Notes under the pieces: model-generated | What the model was told of the DNA's origin: nothing | Seen by the model: only the letters and a program-made list of their open reading frames with translations | Database searches by the model: none | Source: Chitinophagaceae bacterium C216 | GTDB taxonomy: Bacteria; Bacteroidota; Bacteroidia; Chitinophagales; Chitinophagaceae | Length of the DNA: 64,000 nucleotides | Reading direction: 5' to 3' | Assembly (NCBI GenBank): GCA_028485475.2 | Contig: CP144143.1 | Location: 2,046,001 to 2,110,000, forward strand | Made by a program: the position numbers and the translations under genes | Part shown: positions 19,388 to 28,666 of the stretch, one piece after another | Layout of the letters: each line of letters begins with the position of its first letter | Position numbering within the stretch: position 1 is the stretch's first letter

Positions 19388-21238
19388 ATGAGAAACCGAA
19401 TTTTATTGATAACAGCCGTTCTGAGTTTATTCCTTGCATCATGCAGCAAGTTCCTGGATCAGGTTCCTGATGATGTACTCAAGGAAGAAGACATCTTTAA
19501 GTCCTTAGTAAATACAAGGGCTTATCTGGCACAGGTATATACGAACATGCCTGATGAATTTAGTTGTCGGTTTGCCCCCAGCAACTACGCCGGACCTTAT
19601 ACAGGCGCCTCTGATGAGGCCAACTATTGGTCTCTATCTTGGGTTATGTCCAACTCTATGAACCAAAGTACATGGGATAATACGGCAGGGGGTACGTTTT
19701 GGATCAACTGGTACAAACCGGTAAGAACCGCTACAGACTTTATCAAGAAAATAGATAACGCCAACCCTGCAGAAGTAAGTGACATGATCAAATTGCACTA
19801 CAAAGGAGAAGCTAGGGCTATGCGCGCTATCTTCTATTTCTGGATGATGCGCTTATATGGACCTATCATTATTTTGGATAATGAAGTGCCTGTGGATGGC
19901 ACAGGAGATGAGATCTTCTTTGCGCGCCGTCCGTTTGATGAGTGTGTTGATTATGTAGTAGAGCAATTAGACTCGGCTTATATGGAGATTAAACAGTCTG
20001 TGCAAGGTACCGGACAGCGTCATGATAAACCGCTTACTTATAACAACGTGGTAGAATATGGTCGTGTCACATCAGGTGTTTGTAAGGCATATAAATTACA
20101 GGTGTTAATGCTGGCTGCAAGCCCGCTATTTAACGGTAACACCCGTTTAGCAAGTTTGAAGAATCACGATGGTACTCAGCTGGTAAGCCAAACTTACGAT
20201 CCTAATAAATGGGTGCGTGCTGTAAATGCTGCAAGAGAATTTCTAGAGGAGTTCGATGGACCTACCTATACGCTATACCGTGAGTCAGATCCCGATCCTT
20301 GGGTTGCAGCTTACAAGTCTTGTAAAAATGTAATTGTTACAGATTGGAACGACGAATGGATTTTTGGACGTCCGATGTCAAGTACAGGAGATTACTGGTA
20401 TGATATTACACCTAAATTGGTGGGCTATTCCTCATCTGTTGCTAAAGGAGCCGGTTTCTTGTCGGTAAACCAATCTATGGTGGATGCTTATGAAATGAGA
20501 AACGGATTGCGTATTACTAATCCGCTTTCAGGATACGTAAGCTCTGGTTTTTCAGATTTTAAGTCTCCTTATGATGTAAGGGAAAGACGTACATTCAATC
20601 AATGGGTAAACAGAGAAGCCCGTTTTTACGTAGGGGTTACCTACAACAGAAGCTACTGGCAAAATCAAGCTGGCGATGTCGAAGTGATTCCTGTATTTGA
20701 AAAGAGCGGTAACTCCGGAAGAAGTCAGAGTACTTGGGATGTAACTTCTACCGGATATATTGTAAGAAAGCAACTTGCTACTACCGGTTCGGCCAGCAGG
20801 GGATGGGTATATTTAAGACTCGCACAGATTTATCTTGACTACGCTGAGGCCTTAAATGAAGTAGAACCCGGTCATCCCGATATTCTAAAATACCTCAACA
20901 TGATAAGAGAAAGAGCCGGGCTGCCAGGATATGGTAGCGGACCAGGTCAAATTGAAGCTCCTACAACACAATCGGGTATAAGAGAGATTATAAGACACGA
21001 GCGTCAGATTGAGTTGGCATTTGAAAACGTACGTTACTTCGATGTACGCAGATGGTTGATTGCCGAGGAAACCATGGGTGCTGATGTATATGGTATGAAT
21101 ACTTTTGCTGATGGAGATGACTTTTATGAAAGAGTGTTGGTGCAAAAGAGAAGATTCTTGCCAAGAGATTACTTATGGCCTATTCCGCACGATGAAATTT
21201 TAAAGGATAAATATCTGGTGCAAAATCCTGGTTGGTAA
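19388..21238 (+). CDS. SusD/RagB-type glycan-binding lipoprotein (locus A)
   Basis: Surface lipoprotein that caps SusC and binds glycan. The start at 19388 gives 616 residues with signal MRNRILLITAVLSLFLASC (lipid Cys at 19). An in-frame TTG at 19370 is less likely. The first part holds the TPR-like helices (GEARAMRAIFYFWMMRLYGPIII near 145). The C-terminal region has the SusD repeat AQIYLDYAEALNEV, MIRERAGLPGYG, IRHERQIELAFENVRYFDVRRW, ending LWPIPHDEILKDKYLVQNPGW, the normal end of the family. Cotranscribed with susC. Confidence 0.95.
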   Translation: MRNRILLITAVLSLFLASCSKFLDQVPDDVLKEEDIFKSLVNTRAYLAQVYTNMPDEFSCRFAPSNYAGPYTGASDEANYWSLSWVMSNSMNQSTWDNTAGGTFWINWYKPVRTATDFIKKIDNANPAEVSDMIKLHYKGEARAMRAIFYFWMMRLYGPIIILDNEVPVDGTGDEIFFARRPFDECVDYVVEQLDSAYMEIKQSVQGTGQRHDKPLTYNNVVEYGRVTSGVCKAYKLQVLMLAASPLFNGNTRLASLKNHDGTQLVSQTYDPNKWVRAVNAAREFLEEFDGPTYTLYRESDPDPWVAAYKSCKNVIVTDWNDEWIFGRPMSSTGDYWYDITPKLVGYSSSVAKGAGFLSVNQSMVDAYEMRNGLRITNPLSGYVSSGFSDFKSPYDVRERRTFNQWVNREARFYVGVTYNRSYWQNQAGDVEVIPVFEKSGNSGRSQSTWDVTSTGYIVRKQLATTGSASRGWVYLRLAQIYLDYAEALNEVEPGHPDILKYLNMIRERAGLPGYGSGPGQIEAPTTQSGIREIIRHERQIELAFENVRYFDVRRWLIAEETMGADVYGMNTFADGDDFYERVLVQKRRFLPRDYLWPIPHDEILKDKYLVQNPGW

Positions 21239-21283
21239 TAATCAGATTATTCAACAAAGTCTGAAGCGTAAAAAACAAAGAAC

Positions 21284-22264
21284 ATGAAATCAAATAACTA
21301 TATAGAAAAGGCCAGACTGTTTAATATAAAAGGTTTGACAGCCTTGGCATTAGCCACATCTCTTTTGTCGGCCTGTGTTAAAAATGATGATCTAGTTTCT
21401 CCTCAGGAAGGAACCATATATATGCCACAAGCATATCAAGATAAATCCGTTATGACGCTCTATAAAATGGATGATCCGCAGAAAGTTACATTCGGAGCTT
21501 ATTATGCGGGGTTCAATGGAGCACCAAGCGATATTACAGTAAAGTTCGAAGTGGATCCTGCCTATGTAGATTGGTACAACGAACTTAACTCTCATTTGAG
21601 TTACAGATATCATCTGTTTCCCGATAGTACTTATAATCTCACTGGCTTGGAAACCGTTATCAAAGCAGGTAAGAAAACTTCCGAACCACTTGCTATAGAG
21701 ATTGAAGGCAAGAAACTCCAGTTTGGATACAAGTACATGCTTCCCATAAGAATTGTAAGTGTATCTGATGGAACAACTGATAGTTCACTATCCGTTACTT
21801 ATTTCAGGCTGGATACTTTGCTGACACGAGTAAAAGACTTTACTTCTGAGGCTACTTTAACAGTAAGTGATGAAAACCGCAACGGGGCCGGTTCGGCAGA
21901 GGGGTCTCCTAAGCTGGTTGATGGTAGTGTGGATACTAAGTTCTTGAGTTTTGATTATCACTCTGAATTCTGGATGCAGCTTTCATTCAGCGAACCGAAG
22001 TTCATTGATGCCTATGATATGACCTCTGCTAATGATGCTGTAGAACGCGATCCACGCGACTGGCAACTATTGGGATCTAATGATGGCACTAACTGGACGG
22101 TGCTGGATACAAGAATAGATGAAGCTTTCCCTGACAGGAAGTTTACGCGTCGCTTCAATATTGAAAACCCCGGTAGTTACAGACATTATCGATTGAAGGT
22201 AACTCGTAATATGGGGGCTACATTATTCCAGATGGCCGAATGGCGTTTGTTGCAGTTCTATTAA
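21284..22264 (+). CDS. DUF1735 / discoidin-domain surface lipoprotein
   Basis: A 326-residue lipoprotein (lipid Cys in LLSACVKND near residue 31) that fills the place of a surface glycan-binding protein after SusD. An N-terminal DUF1735-type domain covers about 40-175. A C-terminal F5/8 type C (discoidin)-like domain covers about 185-326, with KLVDGSVDTKF, YDMTSANDAVERDPRDWQLLGSNDG and YRHYRLKVTRN. Such proteins bind polysaccharide at the cell surface. It is the last gene before a strong terminator, so susC-susD-this gene form one operon. Confidence 0.85.
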   Translation: MKSNNYIEKARLFNIKGLTALALATSLLSACVKNDDLVSPQEGTIYMPQAYQDKSVMTLYKMDDPQKVTFGAYYAGFNGAPSDITVKFEVDPAYVDWYNELNSHLSYRYHLFPDSTYNLTGLETVIKAGKKTSEPLAIEIEGKKLQFGYKYMLPIRIVSVSDGTTDSSLSVTYFRLDTLLTRVKDFTSEATLTVSDENRNGAGSAEGSPKLVDGSVDTKFLSFDYHSEFWMQLSFSEPKFIDAYDMTSANDAVERDPRDWQLLGSNDGTNWTVLDTRIDEAFPDRKFTRRFNIENPGSYRHYRLKVTRNMGATLFQMAEWRLLQFY

Positions 22265-22289
22265 TAGATTCCCGATCATGAATGGAAGG

Positions 22290-22332
22290 ATAAGACTTGC
22301 TTTTCTCCTATGGAGCGGCAAGTCTTATTTTT
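22290..22332 (+). terminator. Terminator after the locus A susCD operon
   Basis: Eleven-base perfect stem ATAAGACTTGC (22290-22300) and GCAAGTCTTAT (22318-22328), followed by T-rich sequence. A small inner hairpin CTCC/GGAG lies in the loop. Confidence 0.85.
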
Positions 22333-22370
22333 ACCATATTTAACGATTGTTCCACTATCAGCAGTAGTAA

Positions 22371-24518
22371 ATGAAAAAACTCATTTTAAATATCCTAGCT
22401 CTTATTCTTTGGACAAGCAGTTTTGCTCAAGAAAAAACAGCATTTCAGATAGCTGCTCCCTGGAGCGAAGTTTATGATGTACGCTCCGATATTGCTATTG
22501 TCTACGGTGTTAATGATGCGGGTGGCCATTTTGAAGAAAGGGTTAAAGGCTGGCGCGATAAGGGGTACCAGGTTCACTTTATGACCGGTGTAGCCTGGGG
22601 ACAGTATCAGGATTATTTCTTAGGGCATTATGATGGCAAGAATCATTTGGATGAAGGCCAGGTCAATCGTAACGGTGATACGATATGGCATGGGAAAAAT
22701 GTTCCGTATATCGTTCCTTCTGCAGGGTTTATTGCCTATTTAAAAACACATCTAAAGCGGGCTATTGATGCCGGGGTGACGGCTATACATCTCGAGGAGC
22801 CGGAATTTTGGGCTCGTGCTGGTTACAGTGAAGCTTTTAAAAAGGAATGGAAGAAGCACTATGGATTTGATTGGATGCCTCAGCATGAATCTCCTAATGC
22901 AACTTGGCTATCATCCAAACTTAAGTACCAGCTTTACTATAATGCTTTGAAAGAATGCTTTGCATTTGTAAAAGAATATAGTAAAAAGCAGGGTAAAGAG
23001 GTTGCTTGTTATGTGCCCACCCATTCCTTATTGAATTACTCTGCTTGGAGTATTGTAAGTCCCGAAGCAAGTTTAGCTTCTATAAAAGATGTGGATGGTT
23101 ATATCGCCCAGGTATGGACCGGAACTTCAAGAGAACCCGTATATTTTAATGGGGTTAATAGGGAAAGAGTGTTTGAGAATGCTTTTCTGGAGTATGGAAG
23201 TATGATATCTATGATTCAGCCCACGGGAAAGAAAATTTTCCTTTTAACAGATCCCATTGAAGATAGATCTCGCACATGGGATGATTATAAGAGAAACTAT
23301 CAGGCTACTTTTACTGCTAAACTCTTATATCCCTCGGTTGCAGATTATGAAGTAATGCCTTGGCCTGATCGTATTTATCGAGGAAGATTTCCGGTAGAAA
23401 ATAGCAATGAAAGGCAACCTATCTCACCTGATTATGCAACACAGATGCAGGTAATGGTGAATGCGCTGAACACAATGCCCATTTCGACTAATAAAGTCAG
23501 CGGAAGTCAGGGGATAGGAGTGTTGGTATCCAACTCTATGATGTTTCAGCGATTCCCTACCCACGAAGGATACGAAGATCCTCAATTGTCTAATCTTTAT
23601 GGAATGGCTATGCCGCTTCTCAAAAGAGGAGTGCCGGTTGAGATTGTGCATATGGAAAATCTAACGCATGAAAATGCATTAAAAGACATTCGAGTGTTGA
23701 TCATGAGCTATTCCAATATGAAGCCTTTGAGCGAAACTTATCATAAAGCTTTAGCAGATTGGGTGAAGCAGGGTGGTATATTGGTGTATTATGGACGAGA
23801 CAATGATCCTTATCAACGTGTGAACGATTGGTGGAATACTAAAGGGAAGAAGTATAAAGCTCCGTCAGAAGATTTATTTCACAAATTGGGACTCTCCCAT
23901 GAAAATCATTTTTCAGGACAGTTTATAAAAATTGGAAAGGGCATGGTGTGTGTGAAACGTCAAGATCCCAAGGAATTGGTGATGCTGGCAGGAGGCGATC
24001 AGGAATATATCGCTTTAGTAAAAGAAGCCTATGAAAAATATGCGGGCAACGCAGAACTAATACTAAAAAATCATTTTACAGTTCAAAGGGGCGCGTACAT
24101 TATTGCTGCGGTAATGGATGAGTATGATGAGCAATCATTGAAGATTAAAGGACCTGTAATTGATTTGTTTAATCCTATGCTGCCCGTACTGGATACTAAG
24201 GAAGTAGCTCCGGGCGAACAGGCGTTTCTGCTGAATCTAAACATGATTCGCTCCGATGCCCCACAAGTATTGGCTTCAGCATCGCGTATTTATGAGGAAA
24301 CGACCACGAAAAATAGCTACTCGTTTATAGCTAAAAGCCCGTCAAATACTATTAATGCACTGCGAATAAAACTTCCTCGAAAACCTACATCTGTATCAGC
24401 ATTGAAAGGTGCTGAGGTTCTTAATTTAATTACGAACGCATGGGATGCCCGTTCCCAAACTTTATTGCTACGTCTTCCTAATTATAGCGAAGGCGTGAAG
24501 ATTACGCTAGCTTGGTAA
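22371..24518 (+). CDS. Secreted glycosidase-like protein of unassigned family
   Basis: I do not recognise a named family with certainty. The 715 residues begin with a signal peptide (ending TSSFAQ, about 19). About residues 30-340 look like a TIM-barrel glycosidase: alternating strands and helices, with an acidic strand end AGVTAIHLEEPEFW near 142. About residues 375-500 resemble the flavodoxin-like beta-galactosidase trimerisation domain (GIGVLVSNSMMFQRFP, LLKRGVPVEIVHMENL, LADWVKQGGILVYYG). A C-terminal beta domain follows. It precedes GH92 by about 54 bp in locus A, which supports a role in trimming the mannose-containing glycan (inference). Confidence 0.6.
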   Translation: MKKLILNILALILWTSSFAQEKTAFQIAAPWSEVYDVRSDIAIVYGVNDAGGHFEERVKGWRDKGYQVHFMTGVAWGQYQDYFLGHYDGKNHLDEGQVNRNGDTIWHGKNVPYIVPSAGFIAYLKTHLKRAIDAGVTAIHLEEPEFWARAGYSEAFKKEWKKHYGFDWMPQHESPNATWLSSKLKYQLYYNALKECFAFVKEYSKKQGKEVACYVPTHSLLNYSAWSIVSPEASLASIKDVDGYIAQVWTGTSREPVYFNGVNRERVFENAFLEYGSMISMIQPTGKKIFLLTDPIEDRSRTWDDYKRNYQATFTAKLLYPSVADYEVMPWPDRIYRGRFPVENSNERQPISPDYATQMQVMVNALNTMPISTNKVSGSQGIGVLVSNSMMFQRFPTHEGYEDPQLSNLYGMAMPLLKRGVPVEIVHMENLTHENALKDIRVLIMSYSNMKPLSETYHKALADWVKQGGILVYYGRDNDPYQRVNDWWNTKGKKYKAPSEDLFHKLGLSHENHFSGQFIKIGKGMVCVKRQDPKELVMLAGGDQEYIALVKEAYEKYAGNAELILKNHFTVQRGAYIIAAVMDEYDEQSLKIKGPVIDLFNPMLPVLDTKEVAPGEQAFLLNLNMIRSDAPQVLASASRIYEETTTKNSYSFIAKSPSNTINALRIKLPRKPTSVSALKGAEVLNLITNAWDARSQTLLLRLPNYSEGVKITLAW

Positions 24519-24572
24519 CAAGCTATAAAGCGTCAGGTTTACTAATTTCTTAACGGTTTCATCAGAAAGGAA

Positions 24573-26843
24573 ATGATTAAAAAGGTTTTTTTATTGCTGC
24601 TATTGATATCGTCATGGACGGTTTTTGCTCAAACACATAATTTGGTACGTTATGTCAACACGCTTCAGGGCACCAACTCTAGTTTTGAGTTAACACATGG
24701 AAATACTTATCCTACAGTAGCACTACCATTTGCCATGAATACTTGGACACCACAAACGGGTAAGAATGGCGATGGCTGGAAATATCAGTATACTAAAAAT
24801 ACTATTAGGGGGTTTCAACAAGCTCATCAGTGTAGCTCTTGGAGTAATGATTACGCAGTATTTTCTTTTATGCCTGTTATTGATAAGCTTGTTGTTAACG
24901 AGGATCAGCGTGCAACAAGCTTTAGTCATGATAATGAAATCGGAAAGCCTCATTATTACAAAGTGACATTAGATAATCAACTTGTAGTAGAAATATCACC
25001 TTCGGAGCGCGGTGCCCATTTGCGGTTTACTTTTCCTAAAGGACACACTAGTTATCTTGTATTAGATGGGTATACAGGACTCAGCGGAGTGAAAATTTAT
25101 CCGGAGCAAAAGATGATTACCGGATATGTGAATAATGGAAGGGGCATGCAAAAAGGATGGAAAAATTATTTTGTGGCTTATTTCGATCAACCTTTTGAGG
25201 ATTACGGTACTTGGGAGAATGAGAAAAATACGATAACTCCGCGGTCGAAAGAGGCTGAAGGTAAGGGACGGGGTGCGTATATTCAATTTAAAGAAGGCGC
25301 GAAGGTTCAAGTAAAGGTAGCTTCCTCGTATATCAGCGAAGCACAAGCCCAGCTGAATTTAAAAAAAGAACTAGGTAGTGATGCATCGCTAGAAGCTACC
25401 AAAGCTAAGGCTGCAACCATATGGAACAAGCATCTGGAAAGAATATTGGTGGAGGGTGATTCGGAAGATGATAAAGCCACTTTCTATTCTTGTTTTTTCA
25501 GAGCTAGCCTTTTCTCCAGAGCTTTTTATGAGATAGATGAAAATGGTAAGCCGTATTATTTTAGTCCTTACGATGGCAAGGTGCATAGCGGATACATGTT
25601 TACCGATACGGGTTTCTGGGATACATTTAGAGCGCAATTCCCCTTAAATATTATTTTGTACCCTACTATGCATGGTCGTTATATGCAGGCATTATTGGAT
25701 GCTCAGGAGCAATGCGGATGGCTGCCTTCATGGAGCTTTCCGAATGAGCAGGGCAGTATGATTGGTAATCATGCCATTTCATTACTAGCCGATGCTTGGA
25801 TAAAGGGTGTACGTACTTTCGATCCGCAGCGCGCTTTAGAAGCTTATTATCATGAAGCTAATAACAAAGGACCTTGGGGGCCGGCAAATGGTAGAGATGG
25901 TTATAAGGAGTATAATGCATTAGGTTATGTACCTTACCCCGAGTACAGAGAAGCTACGGCAAAAACGCTGGAGTATGCTTATGACGATTTCTGTGGGTAT
26001 CAGTTGGCAAAAGCTGTGAATAGTAGAAAATATATGGATGCCTTCGGCCCCAAAATGTATAACTATAAAAATGTCTTTAATCCAGCTACAAAGTTTATGG
26101 AGGGTAAAGACAGTAAAGGTAATTGGAAACCAGATTTTGATCCTGTAGAGTGGGGCGGCCCCTTTACCGAAGGGAATGCCTGGCATTGGGTATGGTCTGT
26201 TTTTCATGATATCAACGGATTGATTCAACTGATGGGAGGAGACAAGCAGTTTTGTGCAAAATTGGACTCGGTGTTTACCGTTCCTAACAATGTAAAAGTG
26301 GGTACTTACGGCTTTATGATTCATGAGATGACGGAAATGGTGAAAGCTAATATGGGGCAGTATGCTCACGGGAATCAGCCTATTCAGCATATGCCTTATT
26401 TATACACTTATGGTCGCCAGCCTTGGAAAACGCAGCAGCGTGTGCGGGAAGTGATGCGTCGGCTATATAACGCTACGGAAAATGGTTATCCAGGCGATGA
26501 AGATCAGGGGCAAACCTCCTCTTGGTATGTACTCAGTGCTTTGGGCTTTTACAGCGTATGTCCGGGCACTGATCAATATGTTTTAGGCAGTCCAATGTTT
26601 AAGAAGATTACCGTTACGCTGGAAGACGGTAAAAAGTTTATAATAAAGGCAGATAAGAATAGTGATACGAATGTATATATCCAGCGTGCTAAATTGAACA
26701 ATCGCACATATACAAAGAATTACATTACTTACAGTGATATTGTGAAAGGAGGGATATTGCACTTGACGATGGGGCCCCGGCCTAACTATAACAGGGGTAT
26801 TAAGGATGCAGATTTGCCGTTTTCTGTTTCGAGAAATAATTAA
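24573..26843 (+). CDS. GH92 alpha-mannosidase (first copy)
   Basis: Calcium-dependent, inverting exo-alpha-mannosidase of family GH92; members remove alpha-1,2, alpha-1,3 or other mannosyl residues from N-glycans and yeast mannan. Signal peptide about 1-20 (ending TVFAQ). N-terminal beta-sandwich from NLVRYVNTLQGT; the (alpha/alpha)6 catalytic part carries TGFWDTFRAQFPL, GGPFTEGNAWHWVW near 527, YAHGNQPIQHMPYLY, and GDEDQGQTSSWYVLSALGFY near 640. At 756 residues it is full length. The exact linkage specificity cannot be read from the sequence. A strong terminator follows. Confidence 0.95.
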   Translation: MIKKVFLLLLLISSWTVFAQTHNLVRYVNTLQGTNSSFELTHGNTYPTVALPFAMNTWTPQTGKNGDGWKYQYTKNTIRGFQQAHQCSSWSNDYAVFSFMPVIDKLVVNEDQRATSFSHDNEIGKPHYYKVTLDNQLVVEISPSERGAHLRFTFPKGHTSYLVLDGYTGLSGVKIYPEQKMITGYVNNGRGMQKGWKNYFVAYFDQPFEDYGTWENEKNTITPRSKEAEGKGRGAYIQFKEGAKVQVKVASSYISEAQAQLNLKKELGSDASLEATKAKAATIWNKHLERILVEGDSEDDKATFYSCFFRASLFSRAFYEIDENGKPYYFSPYDGKVHSGYMFTDTGFWDTFRAQFPLNIILYPTMHGRYMQALLDAQEQCGWLPSWSFPNEQGSMIGNHAISLLADAWIKGVRTFDPQRALEAYYHEANNKGPWGPANGRDGYKEYNALGYVPYPEYREATAKTLEYAYDDFCGYQLAKAVNSRKYMDAFGPKMYNYKNVFNPATKFMEGKDSKGNWKPDFDPVEWGGPFTEGNAWHWVWSVFHDINGLIQLMGGDKQFCAKLDSVFTVPNNVKVGTYGFMIHEMTEMVKANMGQYAHGNQPIQHMPYLYTYGRQPWKTQQRVREVMRRLYNATENGYPGDEDQGQTSSWYVLSALGFYSVCPGTDQYVLGSPMFKKITVTLEDGKKFIIKADKNSDTNVYIQRAKLNNRTYTKNYITYSDIVKGGILHLTMGPRPNYNRGIKDADLPFSVSRNN

Positions 26844-26865
26844 AGCAATTTTTTGTATATTCGAT

Positions 26866-26890
26866 AGCAGCCCGATAGGGCTGCTTTTTT
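26866..26890 (+). terminator. Terminator after GH92
   Basis: AGCAGCCC (26866-26873), loop GATA, GGGCTGCT (26878-26885), then a T run. It isolates the first GH92 gene from the GH125 promoter. Confidence 0.92.
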
Positions 26891-26948
26891 GATTGTATAA
26901 GCCTTTTATTGATAGGTAGTTAAAATGTTTACGTTTTGTAAATATAAA

Positions 26949-26979
26949 TTTTGTCGCTATTACATAATATTTATCTTTA
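26949..26979 (+). promoter_or_regulatory. Promoter of the GH125-BSP-GH92 operon
   Basis: TTTTG (26949-26953), 18-base spacer, TATCTTTA (26972-26979). Spacing and sequence match the susC promoter at 15991-16021. Confidence 0.65.
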
Positions 26980-26980
26980 C

Positions 26981-26998
26981 GGCAAAAACGATTTTGCT
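26981..26998 (+). promoter_or_regulatory. LacI-type operator, class A, upstream of GH125
   Basis: GGCAAAAACGATTTTGCT, identical to the susC operator except for the last base. It starts 2 bases after the -7 box, as expected for repression at the transcription start. Confidence 0.8.
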
Positions 26999-27141
26999 TT
27001 AAATGTGAAGTAGGGAAGTAAGAAAAGGTATATTGTTGGTTAGTGATATGTTTGTATTGTTCTATTACAACGCGAGTGCTTGCATCGAATAACTGCGGTG
27101 GAGGAATGCGCTTATGAAATATTTTTTATAAACTGAAATAC

Positions 27142-28563
27142 ATGAATCGTAAGGATTTTTTACAACAATCAGCCCTGTTAGGTGCAGGATTTGTGGCAAG
27201 CGGATTTTCGTTTGCGAAACCTTCTAATGATTTTCCGGTAGTACGGGTTCCTGAATCGAAGCGACATTTCAGAAGTGAAGCTATTGAAAATGCCATCAAA
27301 GCATTTCAGAGGAAGGTTAAGAATAAAGAATTGGCTTGGCTATTTAACAACTGTTTCCCGAATACTTTAGATACCACAGTATTTTATAATGAGGTGAATG
27401 GTAAGCCGGATACTTATGTAATCACCGGTGATATTGATGCTATGTGGTTGCGCGACAGCTCGGCACAGGTATTTCCTTATTTGCAATTTGCTAAGCAGGA
27501 TACAAAGCTTCATAAGCTGATTGCCGGTGTCATTAATAAGCAGGTACATTTTATCTTGAAAGATCCTTACGCCAACGCCTTCTTTAATGATGATAATCGG
27601 GTGAGTGAATGGAAAGACTCTGATATAACCGATATGAAGCCCGGTGTTCATGAACGCAAATGGGAGATCGACTCTCTCTGTTATCCCATTCGTTTGGCAT
27701 GGCATTTCTGGAAACAGACAGGCGATACCACGCCTTTTGATTTGCAATGGAAAGAAGCAATAGCTTTAACGTTAAGAACATTTAAAGAGCAGCAGCGTAA
27801 AGATAGTTTAGGCCCTTACAGCTTTCAGCGTAAAACATCCTGGGCCACAGACGGTGTTCCTATGGGAGGGTATGGATATCCCGTCAAACCCAATGGGCTT
27901 ATTTGTTCTATGTTTCGTCCTAGTGACGATGCAACTATTTTCGCTTATCTGATTCCTTCCAATTTCTTTGCTGTAGTGAGTTTACGTCAGGCGGCGGAAA
28001 TGGTAAGTGCTATTCATAAAGATGCCCGATTAGCGGCTGATCTTAAAGCATTGGCAGATGAAGTATCGGCAGCTTTGCAACAATTTGCTATTACAACACA
28101 TCCCAAGTTCGGAAAAGTGTATGCTTATGAAGTGAACGGTTTTGGAAGTTATGTGTTGATGGATGATGCGAATGTGCCTAGTTTATTGTCCTTACCTTAT
28201 TTGGGAGCAGTGTCGGCGGCAGATCCTATTTATCAGAATACGAGAAAATATGTATGGTCTGATAGCAATCCGTTTTTCTTTAAGGGCAGAGCAGGCGAGG
28301 GTATAGGAGGACCACATATTGGTTTGGATATGATATGGCCAATGAGCATTACCATGAAGGCTTTGACCTCAAAAAATGATCTGGAAATCAAGCAATGCAT
28401 TCAAGTATTGCAAAAGACGCACGGGGGTACTGGATTTATGCATGAGTCATTCCATAAAGATAATCCCGAAAAATTTACACGTAAATGGTTCGCATGGGCT
28501 AATACTTTGTTCGGAGAGTTGTTATGGAAGACTTTCAGTGAAAAACCTCATTTGCTTGTATAA
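27142..28563 (+). CDS. GH125 exo-alpha-1,6-mannosidase
   Basis: Family GH125 (formerly DUF1237) inverting exo-alpha-1,6-mannosidase, 473 residues, near the normal size. The (alpha/alpha)6 core shows TGDIDAMWLRDSSAQVFPYL near residue 93, KWEIDSLCYPIRLAWHFW near 173, SMFRPSDDATIFAYLIPSN near 255, and GGPHIGLDMIWPMSITMKAL near 392. The N terminus MNRKDFLQQSALLGAGFVASG is Tat-like but has RK rather than two arginines, so export is likely while the route is uncertain. With the neighbouring GH92 genes it indicates an alpha-mannan backbone. It has its own promoter and operator. Confidence 0.95.
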   Translation: MNRKDFLQQSALLGAGFVASGFSFAKPSNDFPVVRVPESKRHFRSEAIENAIKAFQRKVKNKELAWLFNNCFPNTLDTTVFYNEVNGKPDTYVITGDIDAMWLRDSSAQVFPYLQFAKQDTKLHKLIAGVINKQVHFILKDPYANAFFNDDNRVSEWKDSDITDMKPGVHERKWEIDSLCYPIRLAWHFWKQTGDTTPFDLQWKEAIALTLRTFKEQQRKDSLGPYSFQRKTSWATDGVPMGGYGYPVKPNGLICSMFRPSDDATIFAYLIPSNFFAVVSLRQAAEMVSAIHKDARLAADLKALADEVSAALQQFAITTHPKFGKVYAYEVNGFGSYVLMDDANVPSLLSLPYLGAVSAADPIYQNTRKYVWSDSNPFFFKGRAGEGIGGPHIGLDMIWPMSITMKALTSKNDLEIKQCIQVLQKTHGGTGFMHESFHKDNPEKFTRKWFAWANTLFGELLWKTFSEKPHLLV

Positions 28564-28666
28564 AAAATAAGATGTAACCCAATGGATGTTGATGCTTTTG
28601 TATGGTATTGTGCTCGGAGAGAATCCAAACCATCAATTATAGTTTATAAATATTAGAACTCATTAC

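Noticed and set aside
25920-26390. 156-codon open frame on the minus strand
   Set aside because: Opposite GH92 catalytic motifs; a by-product of codon usage.
27142-27220. Twin-arginine export signal on GH125
   Set aside because: The N terminus has RK instead of RR; export is likely but the Tat route is not supported.
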